From NCBI RefSeq assembly GCF_900291015.1, contig NZ_OLKL01000027.1:1-64000 (forward strand): a stretch of DNA of 64,000 nucleotides. Direction: 5' to 3'. Made by a program: the position numbers and the translations under genes. The notes beneath the pieces are model-generated. The model saw nothing but the letters and a program-made list of their open reading frames with translations. It made no database searches and had not been told where the DNA came from. This document shows, in pieces, positions 54,158 through 62,619 of this stretch. This stretch comes from Pseudomonas persica. GTDB lineage: Bacteria; Pseudomonadota; Gammaproteobacteria; Pseudomonadales; Pseudomonadaceae. Every line of letters starts with the position of its first letter. Within the stretch, counting starts at the first letter, position 1.

Positions 54158-56218
54158 TCAAAAGTTTTTGCGAAGATTGCCTTTGGCGATTTTCTCCAAG
54201 ATCTGCATGTAGCGCTCAGATGTTACTTTAGAAATTTCTAAGGTGTTGGTGAAAATGGGGGGGAGATCTTTGCCGGGAACCTCGTATTTTGCGGAAACCT
54301 GCGTGGTCAGTGCGTTGTAGAGACTGATCAATGTTGGGCAGCTAGCATATTGAGGAAACACTCGGACCGCCTCGTCCAGAGAGCTATACAGGGGGATGCT
54401 GTACATGTGGCCCGTGGTTTCATCTATGTTCCCGTAGAATCTCGCTTGCGCGTCTTTGAGGAAGTGTTTGAGCAGGTGGGGGTCCAGCACAGGCACACCG
54501 TTGCGGGGATACCCTGCATGAAACTGGCCGTTTATGATCACTAAGGGCATAACCGTAATGTCATTGCGGCCTATGAGTGACGGGTAGTGCGCTGCGCAGA
54601 ATTCTTGTAGATTTTCGCGGACTCGCTCTGCTTTTCGGCTGGCTTGAGTAGTTTTGTATTCTATTCCATTGTTGTCGAAGATCTCGTTGTGATAATCTAG
54701 CGGAGTGATCGGTGTGCGCCGGCTTCTGAGTTCAGCGATTACTATCAAATTGCCTAGGGCAAATGTCAGATCAATTTCTTCAAATTTTTTTGGCGCGTAC
54801 TTGAATTTCAATGCCGCGGTCCAGTAGAGGTGCTCAGCCAGTACTGGGTTGTTTGATCGGCACTCTTGCATAACTTTTAACATGTCTAGCTCGAATAACT
54901 TGCCACGTCGTTTGGAATTGGGGTCTATCCGCTGCAGCCAAGTGTCGAAATTTCGCCCAATACTAGCAGTCAGCAGGGCGCTCACTGGGAAACATACATA
55001 CTCATCAAGAACCAGCAAGGGTTGGCTCCAAAGGTCGTTTTGGATGCTGCGGGCGTCGTAGGAGAGCATCTCGATAATGATCGTTACGTCTTCTGGAGTC
55101 ATCTTTGTGCAACGCACTAGGTTATCAATCAAATCGTCCAGCCGAATTCTTGGGGCAAAGTCCAGCAGCTCGTCCCACTGCCTTGGCGATGGCTTGGATA
55201 AAGCCCTCTCTTTAATCTGAATTGAAAGAATCGCTAAGTGAAACCACACCTTCAAAACATTGCGGATTGCCTTATCCTTGGTATTGCCGGATGCTGAGTC
55301 TAGCAAGGGATGCAGGTGCTCGTCGACCATGTAGTGCGGGGCGGCACAATGATAGAAAGCCGACATCTGCGCCTCCTCCGATAGATCCTGCCATCGAATG
55401 CAGGATAATACGTTACCCGAGCTTTGGTAATGTAGGTATTGACCTTCGTATAACAATGACTCAGCAATCAAGCGCCGGCTTTTCCAATCACGGACGATAT
55501 GCATTGCATTGGTGGCGTTATGGTGATCCCGACGATATTTGGAGACGGCCTTGATCAAATGTGGGTCAGGTGTGGTGGAGGCTAGTACCACTCCATTTGG
55601 ATGCGGGAAAAATCTGACCTCGCCGTAGAGCAAATCCTGCCAGATTCGCGAGAAGCTATGAAAAATCTGGGCCATTGAGGTTTCGTTCTCAAAGAATATG
55701 AATTTGTCCAGTTGATGAGGACGAGCTTCAGGAAAGACCTGGTCTATGTCATCTCTATACTTTATTAATAGCTCCCAGAAAGGCCCGCATAAGCTATCGA
55801 GCCGAAACGCGTTCAAGGTATTAGGATCAACCTCAACGCCGCCATTAGTAAGGGTGGATTTAAGGTCAAGATACTGTTCCATCGCCGCGTCGGGCTGTCC
55901 CGTCATGAGCGCCATCTGTTCCTCGGAAATCCGGTAGAATGCGTGATTGGCGGCACCCAAGTGTGCTTGGATAAGTTCGTTCGCGCTTAGCGGAGCTTCT
56001 CGGCTGAAAGTGAATTGCTGACGAGTATTTTGTACGCGCTGGAAATGCTCATTGAGCCAGCTAACACCATTGAGAAAACCGCGCTCCTCGGTTCGCTCGC
56101 CCCTAGTCCACTCATAGGCTTGAAGCCAGCTGGAAATATTAAACTTCTCTAGCATAGCTGGATGGGGAAGTTGTCGATCACGGGCTAGTTTCAACAGCGT
56201 TGTTTGGGAGTGGTTCAT
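54158..56218 (-). CDS. Large protein of unknown function, possible degenerate nuclease
   Basis: 686 residues, soluble, with no recognised family. Its gene is clearly lower in GC than the surroundings, a sign of transfer. Near residue 500 the pattern K-F-E-E-I-D-L-T-F-A-L-G-N-L-I-V-I-A-E-L-R resembles a PD-(D/E)xK core (D, strand, E-x-K) with Arg for Lys. The rest appears mostly helical and rich in aromatic residues. It lies convergent with the broken helicase and next to integrase remains, in a defence-type region. Possible effector or restriction-like protein; no function is assigned. The ATG at 56218 is preceded by only a weak ribosome site. Confidence 0.75.
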   Translation of the reverse strand: MNHSQTTLLKLARDRQLPHPAMLEKFNISSWLQAYEWTRGERTEERGFLNGVSWLNEHFQRVQNTRQQFTFSREAPLSANELIQAHLGAANHAFYRISEEQMALMTGQPDAAMEQYLDLKSTLTNGGVEVDPNTLNAFRLDSLCGPFWELLIKYRDDIDQVFPEARPHQLDKFIFFENETSMAQIFHSFSRIWQDLLYGEVRFFPHPNGVVLASTTPDPHLIKAVSKYRRDHHNATNAMHIVRDWKSRRLIAESLLYEGQYLHYQSSGNVLSCIRWQDLSEEAQMSAFYHCAAPHYMVDEHLHPLLDSASGNTKDKAIRNVLKVWFHLAILSIQIKERALSKPSPRQWDELLDFAPRIRLDDLIDNLVRCTKMTPEDVTIIIEMLSYDARSIQNDLWSQPLLVLDEYVCFPVSALLTASIGRNFDTWLQRIDPNSKRRGKLFELDMLKVMQECRSNNPVLAEHLYWTAALKFKYAPKKFEEIDLTFALGNLIVIAELRSRRTPITPLDYHNEIFDNNGIEYKTTQASRKAERVRENLQEFCAAHYPSLIGRNDITVMPLVIINGQFHAGYPRNGVPVLDPHLLKHFLKDAQARFYGNIDETTGHMYSIPLYSSLDEAVRVFPQYASCPTLISLYNALTTQVSAKYEVPGKDLPPIFTNTLEISKVTSERYMQILEKIAKGNLRKNF

Positions 56219-56477
56219 AGCGAGAAATCCCTGCCTCGATTGTTGGAAATGGTCTACCTCGCAGCTGATAGCGCAGCCAGACGATATTCCCTTGTACGGC
56301 TCACATCAAGCCATCCCTGTCACCGCTGGCAAAATTCCCGTAAAGCCGGGAGCACAAGTCTTTGAATGCCCCCGAGCGTTTGCTCCCAAATCAAAGTTGC
56401 CGTTCAGTAAGGGCAGCTAATGGCCGACTGCTGTCAGCGCCGAACGGTGGCTATGAGTGGATAGCAGCCGGTGTTAC

Positions 56478-56753
56478 TCATAGATTGAAAACCCATGTTT
56501 TTTGTAAGCGACGAGCGAGCAGCCGCACGGTCAGCAGATAGTAATAGCGTGTTGCATCGCTTCGTCGATTTAGTCTTTGCTCAAGAAACCAAGCCACGTG
56601 CTTTTTCTGCCAAGTCCAAGGCTCTTGTCGCTGCCAGCGCTCTGCGATCTCAGCCTGGATGATTCTCGCCTGTCGCACATGGCGTTGGCGGCTGGCGTGA
56701 GATCCGGTCAGCACGCCAGCCAGGAACAACTCCATATCAAATGGCTTTCTCAT
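56478..56753 (-). CDS. Small basic protein encoded downstream of an integrase
   Basis: 91 residues, rich in Arg, Trp and Gln, predicted helical (W-T-W-Q-K-K-H-V-A-W-F-L). Its start overlaps the stop of the integrase C-terminal fragment by ATGA, so it was translated together with that integrase. Function unknown; it could be an accessory to recombination. It may be intact even though the integrase is broken. Confidence 0.55.
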   Translation of the reverse strand: MRKPFDMELFLAGVLTGSHASRQRHVRQARIIQAEIAERWQRQEPWTWQKKHVAWFLEQRLNRRSDATRYYYLLTVRLLARRLQKTWVFNL

Positions 56754-56848
56754 GTCCGCCCCCCAATGTAGGCCGCGACCACATCAATCCGACCGTGCCC
56801 GAGCTCATAGCTGATTTGCCGCCGGGCCTCATGATCATGCCTGACTGT
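56750..56848 (-). pseudogene. C-terminal fragment of a tyrosine integrase
   Basis: Reading leftward in frame: V-R-H-D-H-E-A-R-R-Q-I-S-Y-E-L-G-H-G-R-I-D-V-V, then A-A-Y-I-G-G-R-T and stop. The E-L-G-H-G-R-I-D-V-V-A-A-Y-I-G pattern is box II of tyrosine recombinases, holding the catalytic His/Arg and Tyr. A stop codon precedes it in frame, so it is disconnected from any N-terminus. The other integrase scrap at 56848-57084 belongs to another frame and probably another element. Confidence 0.72.
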
Positions 56849-57084
56849 CAGTCAGGTACAGTCCATTCCCTATTGGCGTGGGTGCGTGGATTTTTATCGG
56901 CCGGGAAGCCGATGTTGATGCGCTTCTTGGTCACCGGTTCGCGGTAGTTGAAATTCCACAGCAACGAGCCGTTGCTGCGTACGCGGAGCTGCAAACCGTC
57001 ACCGTCCGTGAGGACATAATCCTTGGACGCGGGTTTGACTCCCTTGAGTTGTCGATCGGAGAGACGGAGGTTTTGAGCAGGCAT
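56848..57084 (-). pseudogene. Truncated P4-type integrase (N-terminal arm-binding domain)
   Basis: 78 residues starting M-P-A-Q-N-L-R-L-S-D-R-Q-L-K-G-V-K. Y-V-L-T-D-G-D-G-L-Q-L-R-V-R and L-L-W-N-F-N-Y-R-E-P-V-T-K-K-R are typical of DUF4102 integrase N-termini. The reading frame breaks off after N-P-R-T-H-A, where a full integrase has about 300 more residues. It begins about 190 bases from a decayed tmRNA 3' end on the same strand, the usual placing of an ssrA-targeting integrase. Confidence 0.78.
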
Positions 57085-57237
57085 GAGATTGTCCTCAAGC
57101 ACTGATTTGGTATTCCAAAGATTAGCACCGGGTGAGCTGGAATACCGTCTGGAATACCCGAACGGCTGGAACTCAAAAACTCTCAAAAGACCGCAAAAGC
57201 GCTGGAGGCCGCGTATTTGCTGGGTCGCAGGCACAAA

Positions 57238-57260
57238 AAAAGACGTCCGTGGACGTCTTT
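57238..57260 (-). terminator. Terminator of the ssrA 3' fragment
   Basis: AAAGACGTCC-GT-GGACGTCTTT hairpin preceded on the plus strand by an A-run, giving a T-run on the minus strand. It lies just after the tmRNA 3' end. Confidence 0.75.
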
Positions 57261-57271
57261 GTTTGATCATT

Positions 57272-57312
57272 TGGTGGAGCCGGGGGGAACTGAACCTGCG
57301 TCCGCAACTCGC
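57272..57312 (-). other. Decayed 3' end of tmRNA (ssrA), attachment-site scar
   Basis: On the minus strand it ends with GGCTCCACCA, preceded by a T-loop-like TTCAGTT and GCGGACGC or a close variant. Intact tmRNAs have a GCGGG/CCCGC T-stem; here the stem is GCAGG/CCCCC with mismatches. Only about 40 bases match, so it is a leftover attachment repeat rather than a functional tmRNA. Confidence 0.7.
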
Positions 57313-57492
57313 TAACTATAAGCTAGTGAGGTTCGCGGAATAATGTGGGTAACGCAAACCCCAAGAGCAATTTCGGCGGTGTAGGGCATGGCCAGTTCCA
57401 CAACCTCCGGAAACGGGGCCAGCTTCTCATTGTGTCGTAGGAAATTTCCTCTTTTTTGGTAGGCTTTTGCCATCAGTCGAGAGGAAAATGAA

Positions 57493-58299
57493 ATGCCCGT
57501 CGTCATCGTTGAAAACGACACATCGCAGTGGGAAGACGAGACAGGAGCTGTCTATCATTTCCCCAAGCGCTACCAAACGTGGCTCGCTCAGGGAACCGAA
57601 GTGATCTACTACAAAGGGCGCATGAAGGATAAAGCCTTTGCTTCCGTCCGCCTCAGCGCCGATCCGCATTATTTTGGTAAGGCACGTATAGGCCAGGTCT
57701 ACGCAGACCGGAGGAGCGATAAGGGCGATCTGTTTGCTCTGATTGAAGACTTCACGCGGTTTGAAGACGCTGTCCCCTCGAAAATTGACGGCGAGTACCT
57801 GGAGACCATTCCCGCCCGCCGCCTGAGTAACTACTGGCGTGATGGCGTTCGGCCAATTTCTCAATCCGATTACGATGCCATCTTAGGCCATGCAAAGCTT
57901 CAGCCTTCGCGTGCTGACGCGGCTGCGCCGAATACCGAAGGTGATCCACTTACCTTTGAATCGTACAGTGAAGGCAGCAAAACAAGCTACTTTGGAACTC
58001 GTTACGAGCGTCGGAAAGATCTAAGGGTACAAGCCATCGCTATCCACGGGTTGGACTGCAAGGCATGCGGGTTTGATTTCGAACAGGCATACGGCGAACA
58101 CGCGAAGGGCTTCATTCACGTACATCACGTAGTACCGATTTCGGACTTTGGTGGGGAGAAGACCGTGAACCCTGAGACAGACCTCGTGACGTTGTGCGCC
58201 AACTGTCACGCGGTAGTCCATCGCAAGAGAGATATGACTCTGAGTGTTGACGAATTGAAAGGAATGTTGCGCGGGCGATGGGTAATCGAGTCCCAGTAG
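57493..58299 (+). CDS. HNH endonuclease with N-terminal EVE/PUA-like candidate reader domain
   Basis: 268 residues. The C-terminal third is an HNH nuclease: C-K-A-C-G-F zinc pair, H-V-H-H-V-V-P-I-S, then N-P-E-T-D-L-V-T-L-C-A-N-C-H-A-V-V-H-R. The N-terminal 130 residues (Y-H-F-P-K-R-Y-Q-T-W, G-T-E-V-I-Y-Y-K-G, Y-F-G-K-A-R-I-G-Q-V-Y) resemble the EVE/PUA-like fold that binds modified bases. This combination is known from modification-dependent (type IV) restriction enzymes. The reader assignment is inference. The start has GAGAGGAAA upstream. It stands alone beside the integrase scraps. Confidence 0.85.
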   Translation: MPVVIVENDTSQWEDETGAVYHFPKRYQTWLAQGTEVIYYKGRMKDKAFASVRLSADPHYFGKARIGQVYADRRSDKGDLFALIEDFTRFEDAVPSKIDGEYLETIPARRLSNYWRDGVRPISQSDYDAILGHAKLQPSRADAAAPNTEGDPLTFESYSEGSKTSYFGTRYERRKDLRVQAIAIHGLDCKACGFDFEQAYGEHAKGFIHVHHVVPISDFGGEKTVNPETDLVTLCANCHAVVHRKRDMTLSVDELKGMLRGRWVIESQ

Positions 58300-58356
58300 A
58301 CAGCTAAGCGCACGCTAACTTCGCCTGGGTGTGCAGGTGGGGTGGGCAGCTGGAGC

Positions 58357-58393
58357 GCCTTCAAAACTGAGGATGGACTTAGGTTTTGAAGGC
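58357..58393. terminator. Inverted repeat between HNH and DUF3077 genes
   Basis: GCCTTCAAAAC and GTTTTGAAGGC form an 11-bp perfect stem around a 15-base loop, between two convergent stops. Confidence 0.65.
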
Positions 58394-58414
58394 ATCCAGT
58401 GAGGGAAGGGTGAT

Positions 58415-58678
58415 TCAGCGCATCATGCCCAGCTCGGCATCATCCATCAGTGCCTTGGCTAATGCGCAGAGGTAATGCGAGGCCCAGATCAGCTGTGGTT
58501 TGTCTTCCATTAATCCGTCCAAGGTCATATCCCTTGCGTAGCCCATCAATTCTGAGGCCTGTTCGCGGGCGCTCTGGCAAGGGATGCCGGCTTCGATACG
58601 GAAGAGGGGATGGGTCTGGTTTTCCCCTTGGTAGAAGGTGGTTTTGCCGACGGTAAATTTGGTTTCTTCTGTGGCCAT
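58415..58678 (-). CDS. DUF3077-type small protein
   Basis: 87 residues starting M-A-T-E-E-T-K-F-T-V-G-K. The blocks G-K-T-T-F-Y-Q-G, L-F-R-I-E-A-G-I-P and L-I-W-A-S-H-Y-L-C-A-L-A-K-A fit the small DUF3077 family common in Pseudomonas. Function is unknown. A REP pair lies just upstream and a second small protein gene follows at 58844 on the same strand. Confidence 0.75.
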   Translation of the reverse strand: MATEETKFTVGKTTFYQGENQTHPLFRIEAGIPCQSAREQASELMGYARDMTLDGLMEDKPQLIWASHYLCALAKALMDDAELGMMR

Positions 58679-58710
58679 TGTTCAATCTCCCCGAAATCTC
58701 TAGTGCCTGG

Positions 58711-58745
58711 TCTGGCCTCATCGCCGGCAAGCCAGCTCCCACAGG
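58711..58745 (+). repeat. REP element, left half of a REP pair
   Basis: Matches the P. putida-style REP pattern: CCTCATCGCCGGC, then AAGCCAGCTCCCACAGG. It is paired with an inverted copy at 58787. Confidence 0.75.
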
Positions 58746-58786
58746 TACTGCACAGGCCTCGAGAGCTGTGGCACAGCTCAGATCTA

Positions 58787-58819
58787 TGTGGGAGCCCGGT
58801 TTGACGGCGATAGGGCCGG
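58787..58819 (-). repeat. REP element, right half of a REP pair
   Basis: Inverted relative to 58711: TGTGGGAGCCCGGT, then GACGGCGATAGGGCCGG. The two halves can fold into a REPIN-type hairpin. Confidence 0.72.
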
Positions 58820-58843
58820 ACCAAGCGACACATCAATGAAGCC

Positions 58844-59086
58844 TTAGTGCACAGCCCGAGGCTCAGTAGGCATCTGCACTTGGACCAGCGCGGACTCAAG
58901 CAAGGCTCGCAGCGTCTCCAGCTCATGCATCGAGGCCATCATCAGAATCGACGCCGGCGATTTGGGCTGCAGCAGCATTGCCTGATGCACGACGGTCGCC
59001 GCGCATAGCGCGTAGTCCGTGGCTTGGATCAGGGTGTCTTCAAGGCAGAGAGTATTTTGGGGTGGATCTGGGACTATCTTCAGCAT
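58844..59086 (-). CDS. Small hypothetical protein (DUF6124-like)
   Basis: 80 residues starting M-L-K-I-V-P-D-P-P-Q. The P-D-P-P opening and a helical remainder (A-S-M-H-E-L-E-T-L-R-A-L-L-E-S-A) resemble the DUF6124 family of Pseudomonas. Function unknown. No operon partner is evident. Confidence 0.68.
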   Translation of the reverse strand: MLKIVPDPPQNTLCLEDTLIQATDYALCAATVVHQAMLLQPKSPASILMMASMHELETLRALLESALVQVQMPTEPRAVH

Positions 59087-59350
59087 GCTTACGCTCCAAC
59101 AATGGTTGAGCTGCTATCCACCTCGCTGTCAAACGGGAGGGTGGCAGCTGTACGCGGGTTGACAGACCGAGATTGTTGGCACTCGGCGCACACGAGGGTG
59201 CCCGCACGTACAGCCGCCATAAGCGTATGCACACGGACAACAATCGACGGCCTGTCAAAACCGGTCGCTGAATTGGCAGCGACGGGTCGAGACTAGGACT
59301 CACGATTTCCACGTGCAACGAAAAACAGGCGCAGGGATTATCTTTGGGAA

Positions 59351-59647
59351 ATGGCCTACAAGAAAGGGGTTAATTCTGACTATTTGCCCGTCCACCCTAG
59401 CAGCATGCAACGCTGGCTGCTCTGTAGATCTCAAAAAGCGTTTCCCTCCCGAATCCCTGTATCCAATTATGTCGCGATGCCAACAAACGGTCCCGAATGG
59501 ACTTTCGCCACCCAAGCCTTGAAACTGACCCGCTCGCATCTGGCCCAAGGCAGGTCATGGGCTCGGCTGGCTGCTGAGCGTCATGCTCGGCTTGAAGTGT
59601 TTCTTGCGGATTTCATGGATGAGATCGGAGCTGGCGGTGCAGGCTGA
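59351..59647 (+). CDS. Hypothetical protein, uncertain
   Basis: 98 residues starting M-A-Y-K-K-G-V-N-S-D-Y. The C-terminal part (R-L-A-A-E-R-H-A-R-L-E-V-F-L-A-D-F-M-D-E) looks helical and protein-like. The first part is unremarkable. It lies about 85 bases upstream of the NYN-domain gene. No family was recognised; it may be a real short gene or a remnant. Confidence 0.35.
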   Translation: MAYKKGVNSDYLPVHPSSMQRWLLCRSQKAFPSRIPVSNYVAMPTNGPEWTFATQALKLTRSHLAQGRSWARLAAERHARLEVFLADFMDEIGAGGAG

Positions 59648-59734
59648 AGCGCGTGAACGATCCGATTGAATATTGAAAAGGGGGAGATTTCTGGAGCCGC
59701 TGACGATATGGTTGATTCTTTTCAAGGACGGATC

Positions 59735-60529
59735 ATGGCCACTTACAGCGTGAACCACTCACAAAAACACCTCGCTGTACTGATTGATGCCGACAACGCC
59801 CCGGCCGCCATCGTTGAGGGGCTGTTCGAGGAAATTGCCAAGTACGGTGTGGCGAGCGTGAAACGTATCTATGGCGACTGGACTGGCCCCCAACTGGGTG
59901 GCTGGAAAAAGGTTCTTCTCGATTACTCCATTCAACCCATACAGCAATTCGCCTACACAAAAGGGAAGAACGCAACCGACAGCTCGTTGATCATCGATGC
60001 GATGGACCTGCTCTACACCCGACGGTTTGATGGTTTTTGCCTGGTTTCGAGCGACAGCGACTTCACTCGGCTAGCTTCGCGCATGCGTGAGGAAGGTCTG
60101 ACCGTTTATGGGTTTGGGGAGGAAAAAACACCGAAACCATTCGTGGCTGCCTGCGACAAGTTTATCTACACCGAGCTTTTGCGGGAGGAGGTCTTGTCTT
60201 CTGCTAGCGAGGAAGTGGCAGTGGAGGTTGATGCTACTGCAGGGGCCGGTAAGCCGAACACAGAAGTAGTCGCTCGTAAAAAGCCCAAAGCTCCAGTTAG
60301 CTTTATCAGCAAGATTCTGGACGATCTCGCTGACGAGGAGGGCTGGGCGAACCTGGGGGCGTTGGGTGCCAACATGACCAAGCTCCGACCTGAGTTCGAT
60401 TCGCGCACGCATGGTTTCAAGAAGCTGAGCGATTTGATCAAGGGACATCCACATGTATTCGAGCTGCAGGCGCGGCCGGTTTCCGGGGGCACGGCTGCGC
60501 TTTACGTTCGCCACAAAACCTCCCGCTAG
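59735..60529 (+). CDS. NYN-domain (LabA/DUF88-like) protein with C-terminal OST-HTH/LOTUS-like domain
   Basis: A 264-residue putative RNase. The ATG at 59735 has AAGGACGG upstream; an earlier ATG at 59666 is less likely. The NYN (PIN-like) core has acidic residues in V-L-I-D-A-D-N-A-P, A-T-D-S-S-L-I-I-D-A-M-D and S-S-D-S-D-F-T-R-L. After a Lys/Ala-rich linker, the C-terminal 75 residues (I-S-K-I-L-D-D-L, then L-G-A-L-G-A-N-M-T-K-L and G-F-K-K-L-S-D-L-I) match OST-HTH/LOTUS RNA-binding domains. It probably binds and cleaves RNA. It appears monocistronic. Confidence 0.88.
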   Translation: MATYSVNHSQKHLAVLIDADNAPAAIVEGLFEEIAKYGVASVKRIYGDWTGPQLGGWKKVLLDYSIQPIQQFAYTKGKNATDSSLIIDAMDLLYTRRFDGFCLVSSDSDFTRLASRMREEGLTVYGFGEEKTPKPFVAACDKFIYTELLREEVLSSASEEVAVEVDATAGAGKPNTEVVARKKPKAPVSFISKILDDLADEEGWANLGALGANMTKLRPEFDSRTHGFKKLSDLIKGHPHVFELQARPVSGGTAALYVRHKTSR

Positions 60530-60581
60530 GTTCGGGCTGATGTGCAAGAAGAAATGCCGTACAGCCCGGATCGTGCTCGGC

Positions 60582-61285
60582 TCAGAGTGACGGCGCTACA
60601 TAGACAACCCGGTTCCGCCCGCTCTGTTTGGCGGTATAGAGCCCCTTATCGGCGCGTTCCAGTCCGTCATCCAGCATTTCACCCTTGGCGAACAGGGTGC
60701 ACCCTATGCTCAAGGTTACCTTCAACTGACCACTGGGCAACTGCATCGGCCTGGCCCCCAGCTGTTCACGAACCCGCTCGGCAATCCGCGTCAGCTCTTC
60801 GCTGTCTTTAACCTGCAAAATTGCGACGAACTCCTCACCCCTATGGCGCACCAGCAGGTCGTCGGGGCGAAGTGCCGCACGCAGGCGCCGGGCCGCTTCG
60901 CACAGCACCTTGTCGCCACCGCCATGGCCGTACTTGTCGTTGATGGCTTTGAAATGATCCAGGTCGGCATAAACCGCCCCCAGATGTAAGCCGTTTACCT
61001 CTGCCAATCGCCGTTCATGCTCATCAAAAGCCGTCAGCGCGCCGCGGTTCCACAGTAGAAGGAAACACTGCGCGTCGTCTCGCTTGCCTCAAGCCCTATG
61101 CGGGCCTTGAACCACTGTCGGTCCTGATCGATCAGGCTGATAAGCACAGTGTCCACGTGGGCCAGATCCTGGGTGAGCCGTACCAAAGTATCGAGGTAAT
61201 GCTCGGCGGGCGTATCGACCAGGTTCATGTCATCGAGCGTGCGCTGGCGCAGCGCTTCGTCAGCGGGTAACGGGCAAGCTGGCAT
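60582..61285 (-). pseudogene. GAF-GGDEF diguanylate cyclase with internal deletion and frameshift
   Basis: The N-terminal frame (from 61285) has the start of a GAF domain, D-T-V-L-I-S-L-I-D-Q-D-R-Q-W-F-K-A, and stops at 61034. The other frame picks up inside a GGDEF domain at N-R-G-A-L-T-A-F-D-E and runs to a complete end, with D-L-D-H-F-K-A-I-N-D and the active-site motif R-G-E-E-F. Most of the GAF domain is missing, and the junction is out of frame. So a deletion fused the two parts and killed the gene. The first residue of the active site is R rather than G, a variant seen in some cyclases. Confidence 0.8.
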
Positions 61286-61500
61286 CGTTGATTCTCCATT
61301 CCTTGGTGAGTTGCTTGTGCACCCTGGCAGTTACATGTTCTCTATCCGTCGAAACAAGCACAGCATAGGCGATGGCTAGAAGCCATGCGCTACAGGGCTG
61401 GCCGGGAATTTCTTGTCGAGTGTGTGATTTCTCCCGGCCAACCTTCGTCAAGAATGCTACCCCCTTAGCCGTCGCCTGGGGGACTGATACAGGGCCTTCC

Positions 61501-62409
61501 ATGCAAACGCTGTTGAACGAGATTCTCGAAGAAGTACGTCCCTTGATCGGCAAGGGCAAAGTGGCTGACTACATTCCTGCGTTGGCCGATGTGCCTGCGA
61601 ACCAGTTGGGTATCGCAGTCTATGGCAACGATGGCAGCTATTACTGCGCAGGCGACGCGCTGGTGCCGTTTTCGGTACAGAGTATTTCCAAGGTGTTCAG
61701 CCTGGTTCAGGCGATTGGCCACTCCGGGGAAGCCATTTGGCAGCGGCTTGGCCATGAACCTTCCGGCCAGCCGTTCAACTCGCTGGTGCAGCTGGAGTTC
61801 GAGCGCGGGCGGCCACGCAATCCCTTTATCAACGCGGGGGCGCTGGTGATCTGCGATATCAACCAGTCGCGCTTCGCTGCCCCCACGTTGTCGATGCGCG
61901 ATTTCGTACGGCGGTTATCGGGCAATCCGCACATCTCGATCGATGCCCGCGTTGCCGATTCGGAGTACCAATTCCGCGCGCGTAACGCGGCCATGGCTTA
62001 CCTGATGCAGTCGTTCGGCAACTTCCATAACGAGGTGGAGACGGTGCTGCGCAGCTATTTCAGCTATTGCGCGCTGCAAATGAACTGCCTCGACCTGGCC
62101 CGGGCGTTCTGTTTCCTGGCCAACGATGGCTTCTGCAAGCACAGCGGTGAGCAGATTTTGACCCCGCGCCAGACCCAGCAGGTGAACTCGATCATGGCCA
62201 CCAGCGGGCTGTATGACGAAGCAGGGAACTTCGCCTACCGGGTGGGGTTGCCGGGCAAGAGTGGGGTAGGGGGCGGGATTGTGGCCATCGTGCCGGGGCA
62301 ATTCACGGTGTGCGTGTGGTCGCCGGAGTTGAATGCTGCGGGTAACTCTCTGGCCGGGATGGCGGCGCTTGAACTGCTCAGTTCGCGGATTGGCTGGTCG
62401 GTGTTCTGA
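61501..62409 (+). CDS. glsA: Glutaminase A
   Basis: A 302-residue enzyme that hydrolyses glutamine to glutamate and ammonia. The ATG at 61501 fits the family N-terminus ([10 protein letters not shown]). The serine-beta-lactamase-like motif S61-x-x-K64 (V-Q-S-I-S-K-V-F), N-P-F-I-N-A-G-A and the C-terminal K-S-G-V-G-G-G-I are all present. Earlier in-frame codons are not conserved. It is monocistronic, with a REP element downstream. Confidence 0.95.
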   Translation: MQTLLNEILEEVRPLIGKGKVADYIPALADVPANQLGIAVYGNDGSYYCAGDALVPFSVQSISKVFSLVQAIGHSGEAIWQRLGHEPSGQPFNSLVQLEFERGRPRNPFINAGALVICDINQSRFAAPTLSMRDFVRRLSGNPHISIDARVADSEYQFRARNAAMAYLMQSFGNFHNEVETVLRSYFSYCALQMNCLDLARAFCFLANDGFCKHSGEQILTPRQTQQVNSIMATSGLYDEAGNFAYRVGLPGKSGVGGGIVAIVPGQFTVCVWSPELNAAGNSLAGMAALELLSSRIGWSVF

Positions 62410-62488
62410 TTGGCGGGCTTGCTCGTTGGGCAAGGCGGCGGTGTGGCGGTTCGGTTTACCTGCGAAGAATGCAACGTGGTGTATGGCA

Positions 62489-62528
62489 CCGGCTGCGCCG
62501 GTGTTCGCGGGTAAACCCGCTCCCACAG
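62489..62528 (+). repeat. REP element
   Basis: Contains TTCGCGGGTAAACCCGCTCC followed by CACAGG, the P. putida REP core with a perfect short stem. It is single here, downstream of glsA. Confidence 0.8.
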
Positions 62529-62587
62529 GTACTGCGGCTGCCTTGAAGACTGGGGTGATCCTGTGGGCGTTCACGCTTGCCGGTGAT

Positions 62588-62604
62588 GGGCCGCAAAGCG
62601 GCCC
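62588..62604. terminator. Hairpin between glsA and the Lrp-type gene
   Basis: GGGCCGC-AAA-GCGGCCC hairpin between two convergent genes. No long T-tract. Confidence 0.6.
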
Positions 62605-62619
62605 CTCCATCTCATGGGG

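Larger units (their letters stand above)
57085..57492. other. Gap holding a decayed ssrA attachment site
   Basis: 408 bases with the terminator hairpin at 57238-57260 and the tmRNA 3' fragment at 57272-57312. The remainder is the promoter region of the HNH endonuclease gene. Confidence 0.55.
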
